64,000 nucleotides of DNA from Apodospora peruviana. Its lineage: Eukaryota > Ascomycota > Sordariomycetes > Sordariales > Lasiosphaeriaceae. Below the pieces are notes generated by a model. The model searched no databases. It saw nothing but the letters and a program-made list of their open reading frames with translations, and was not told where the DNA came from. Below, piece after piece: positions 62,990 through 64,000 of this stretch (its first letter is position 1; each line of letters begins with the position of its first letter). The stretch lies in contig JAUEDM010000004.1 of the NCBI GenBank assembly GCA_033439685.1, forward strand, positions 4,650,001 to 4,714,000, in the 5' to 3' direction. The translations under genes were made by a program, and so were the position numbers.

Positions 62990-63033
62990 GGGGCCCAATA
63001 GGGCCATAGGTACCCGTGGCCCTGTTGGGCCCC
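62990..63033 (+). other. Strong 17-bp hairpin 40 nt after the NLR stop codon
   Basis: GGGGCCCAATAGGGCCA (62990-63006) pairs over its full length with TGGCCCTGTTGGGCCCC (63017-63033), with only one G-U pair. The loop is TAGGTACCCG. It should lie in the NLR 3' untranslated region and could affect stability or mark a small repeat. Confidence 0.85.
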
Positions 63034-63434
63034 CCAACTAGGGGAAGGGTTTAGTCAGATCCCTGTCCCAAAAATAGGAGACATCTAATATCGTGGACGA
63101 GTCCACTGGAATTATATCTCGCCTTGGTATCTTACCATGATAATGTATCCTGGTAGATCAACTGCCGCTCTTCCCGGATAAGACTGCCATTCCCATTCGA
63201 ATGAGAGCATATTGCTGCCTACTGGGCACATACAACTAAACAGACTTCACCCCTTCTCCAACCTTCCGAGACCCCTACATGTAATTGCTTCTGATTCTCC
63301 TTCAGAAACAGCAAGCATAGCGTTCAAAGATCGCTCAACCGAGCCCTGCCAGCTGCACACTATTCTGTCTCAAGCGTAACAGCTGCCCACTAACTCTGCT
63401 CCTGACAGCCGCAAACTCAACGCTATGAGGCTGT
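63034..63434. other. Intergenic between convergent genes
   Basis: About 400 nt between the NLR 3' end and the broken transcription-factor gene. No gene is recognised. Confidence 0.5.
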
Positions 63435-64000
63435 TCAGCTCCCACGAAAGTGCTGACAAACAAATACAGCCGGGCTTAGCTGGAATGCCACCAGCTCCCG
63501 CAGCACAACAGCCTGCTCGAGCCCATAGTCAACCCTGTACCCGCCTACTGCGATATCCAACGGGAATAGCTCCTCGCACGGGAATATGGGAGACTGGTGA
63601 CCGCTGCTACATGCCATCGCATCACATGTGGCGGTCGTGAGAGAAGTGACCATGTACGAGCACAGACTGACCAACCGATTAGCCAGCAGCAGAAGTAGCA
63701 CCGCATTCTCTTCGGCGCGTACGGACGAGCAGTACTGGCAGAGACGTATTGACTCGCCGTGCAGGAGGGCTTGTTTGTGGATATCCAGTGCCGAGTCAAG
63801 ACCGCCGCCGCCGCCGTGTATGCTGCTGCTGCTCAATAGGTTGAATTTGTCGTCGATTTCGTCATCATAACTGTTGTTCAGCTAGGTCTCGAGTTCGGTG
63901 ATGAGGAAGATGACCTGCTGCAGGCACCGACAACCTGGTTTATTAGAGGCATCCGTGTCCTCTTTTGAGGTATCTTGTCGCCGCCGGTGTACGGGTTGAC
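63435..64000 (-). pseudogene. C-terminal part of an AflR-like fungal transcription factor with a nonsense codon, cut by the window edge
   Basis: The minus strand reads in one frame from the right edge: a polar stretch, then CRCLQQVIFLITELE, a TAG at 63882-63884, then LNNSYDDEIDDKFNLL and LHGESIRLCQYCSSVRAEEN. It continues to the stop at 63435. The pattern of CxCL, a leucine-rich helix and a later CxxC followed by ENAVLLLLLANRLVSL matches the regulatory C-terminus of Zn2Cys6 factors of the aflatoxin-regulator type. Homology continues on both sides of the TAG without a frame change, so one Gln codon (CAG to TAG) probably became a stop. The DNA-binding part would lie beyond the window, so its presence is unknown. 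An intron covering the TAG cannot be ruled out. Confidence 0.6.

Overview
The window is nuclear DNA from a filamentous ascomycete (Pezizomycotina, probably Sordariomycetes). The support is short GT-AG introns of about 45-110 nt with CTAAC-type branch sites, one gene per transcript on both strands, and characteristic fungal families: a self-sufficient CYP505 P450-reductase fusion, HET and HeLo domains, an NB-ARC/TPR NLR, a Clr5-ankyrin protein, asl1-like GH128 hydrolases and a C2H2 factor with very long polyglutamine. Nothing identifies the species.

Layout. 1-2.6 kb: a broken beta-lactamase-like gene at the left edge and a SET-domain gene with a secretory-type leader. 4.7-6.6 kb: a secreted berberine-bridge-type FAD oxidase. 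8-12.4 kb: a Clr5-ankyrin pseudogene with many frameshifts. 12.9-21.1 kb: an island of four intact, leaderless genes set among decayed repeats: an unidentified 261-aa protein, a 767-aa helical protein with a central hydrophobic segment, a divergent 364-aa helical protein and a 180-aa ricin-B-type lectin. The architecture suggests a two-component alpha-helical pore-former with a lectin. 21-27 kb: repeats, relics, an indel-damaged SsuA/THI5-like gene and a frameshifted F-box-like gene. 27.5-31.1 kb: CYP505. 32.4-33.4 kb: a HeLo-like gene with one frameshift. 34.1-36 kb: two tail-to-tail GH128 paralogues.

From 36 kb the content is more ordinary: tRNA-Gly, an ER membrane protein, an EXPERA protein, tRNA-Leu with an intron, two SDRs, an AAA ATPase, an APH-type kinase, an alpha/beta hydrolase, a PARG-like gene with a frameshift, a PPOX-fold protein, the polyQ zinc-finger factor and a secreted DUF8021-type protein. 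57-63 kb holds a HET gene and an NLR-type gene in divergent orientation, sharing 428 bp of promoter. The NLR has no N-terminal effector domain but a C-terminal ZZ zinc finger, so the two may form a split HET/NLR recognition pair. A fragment of a transcription factor with a nonsense codon runs off the right edge.

Two themes stand out. First, self/non-self and attack-type functions are frequent: HET, NLR, HeLo, Clr5-ankyrin and the helical-protein/lectin island. Second, single-base disruptions hit accessory genes repeatedly while long conserved genes stay open, so accessory decay is likelier than uniform sequencing error, although error cannot be excluded from sequence alone. All domain calls were made by reading motifs; no database search was run.
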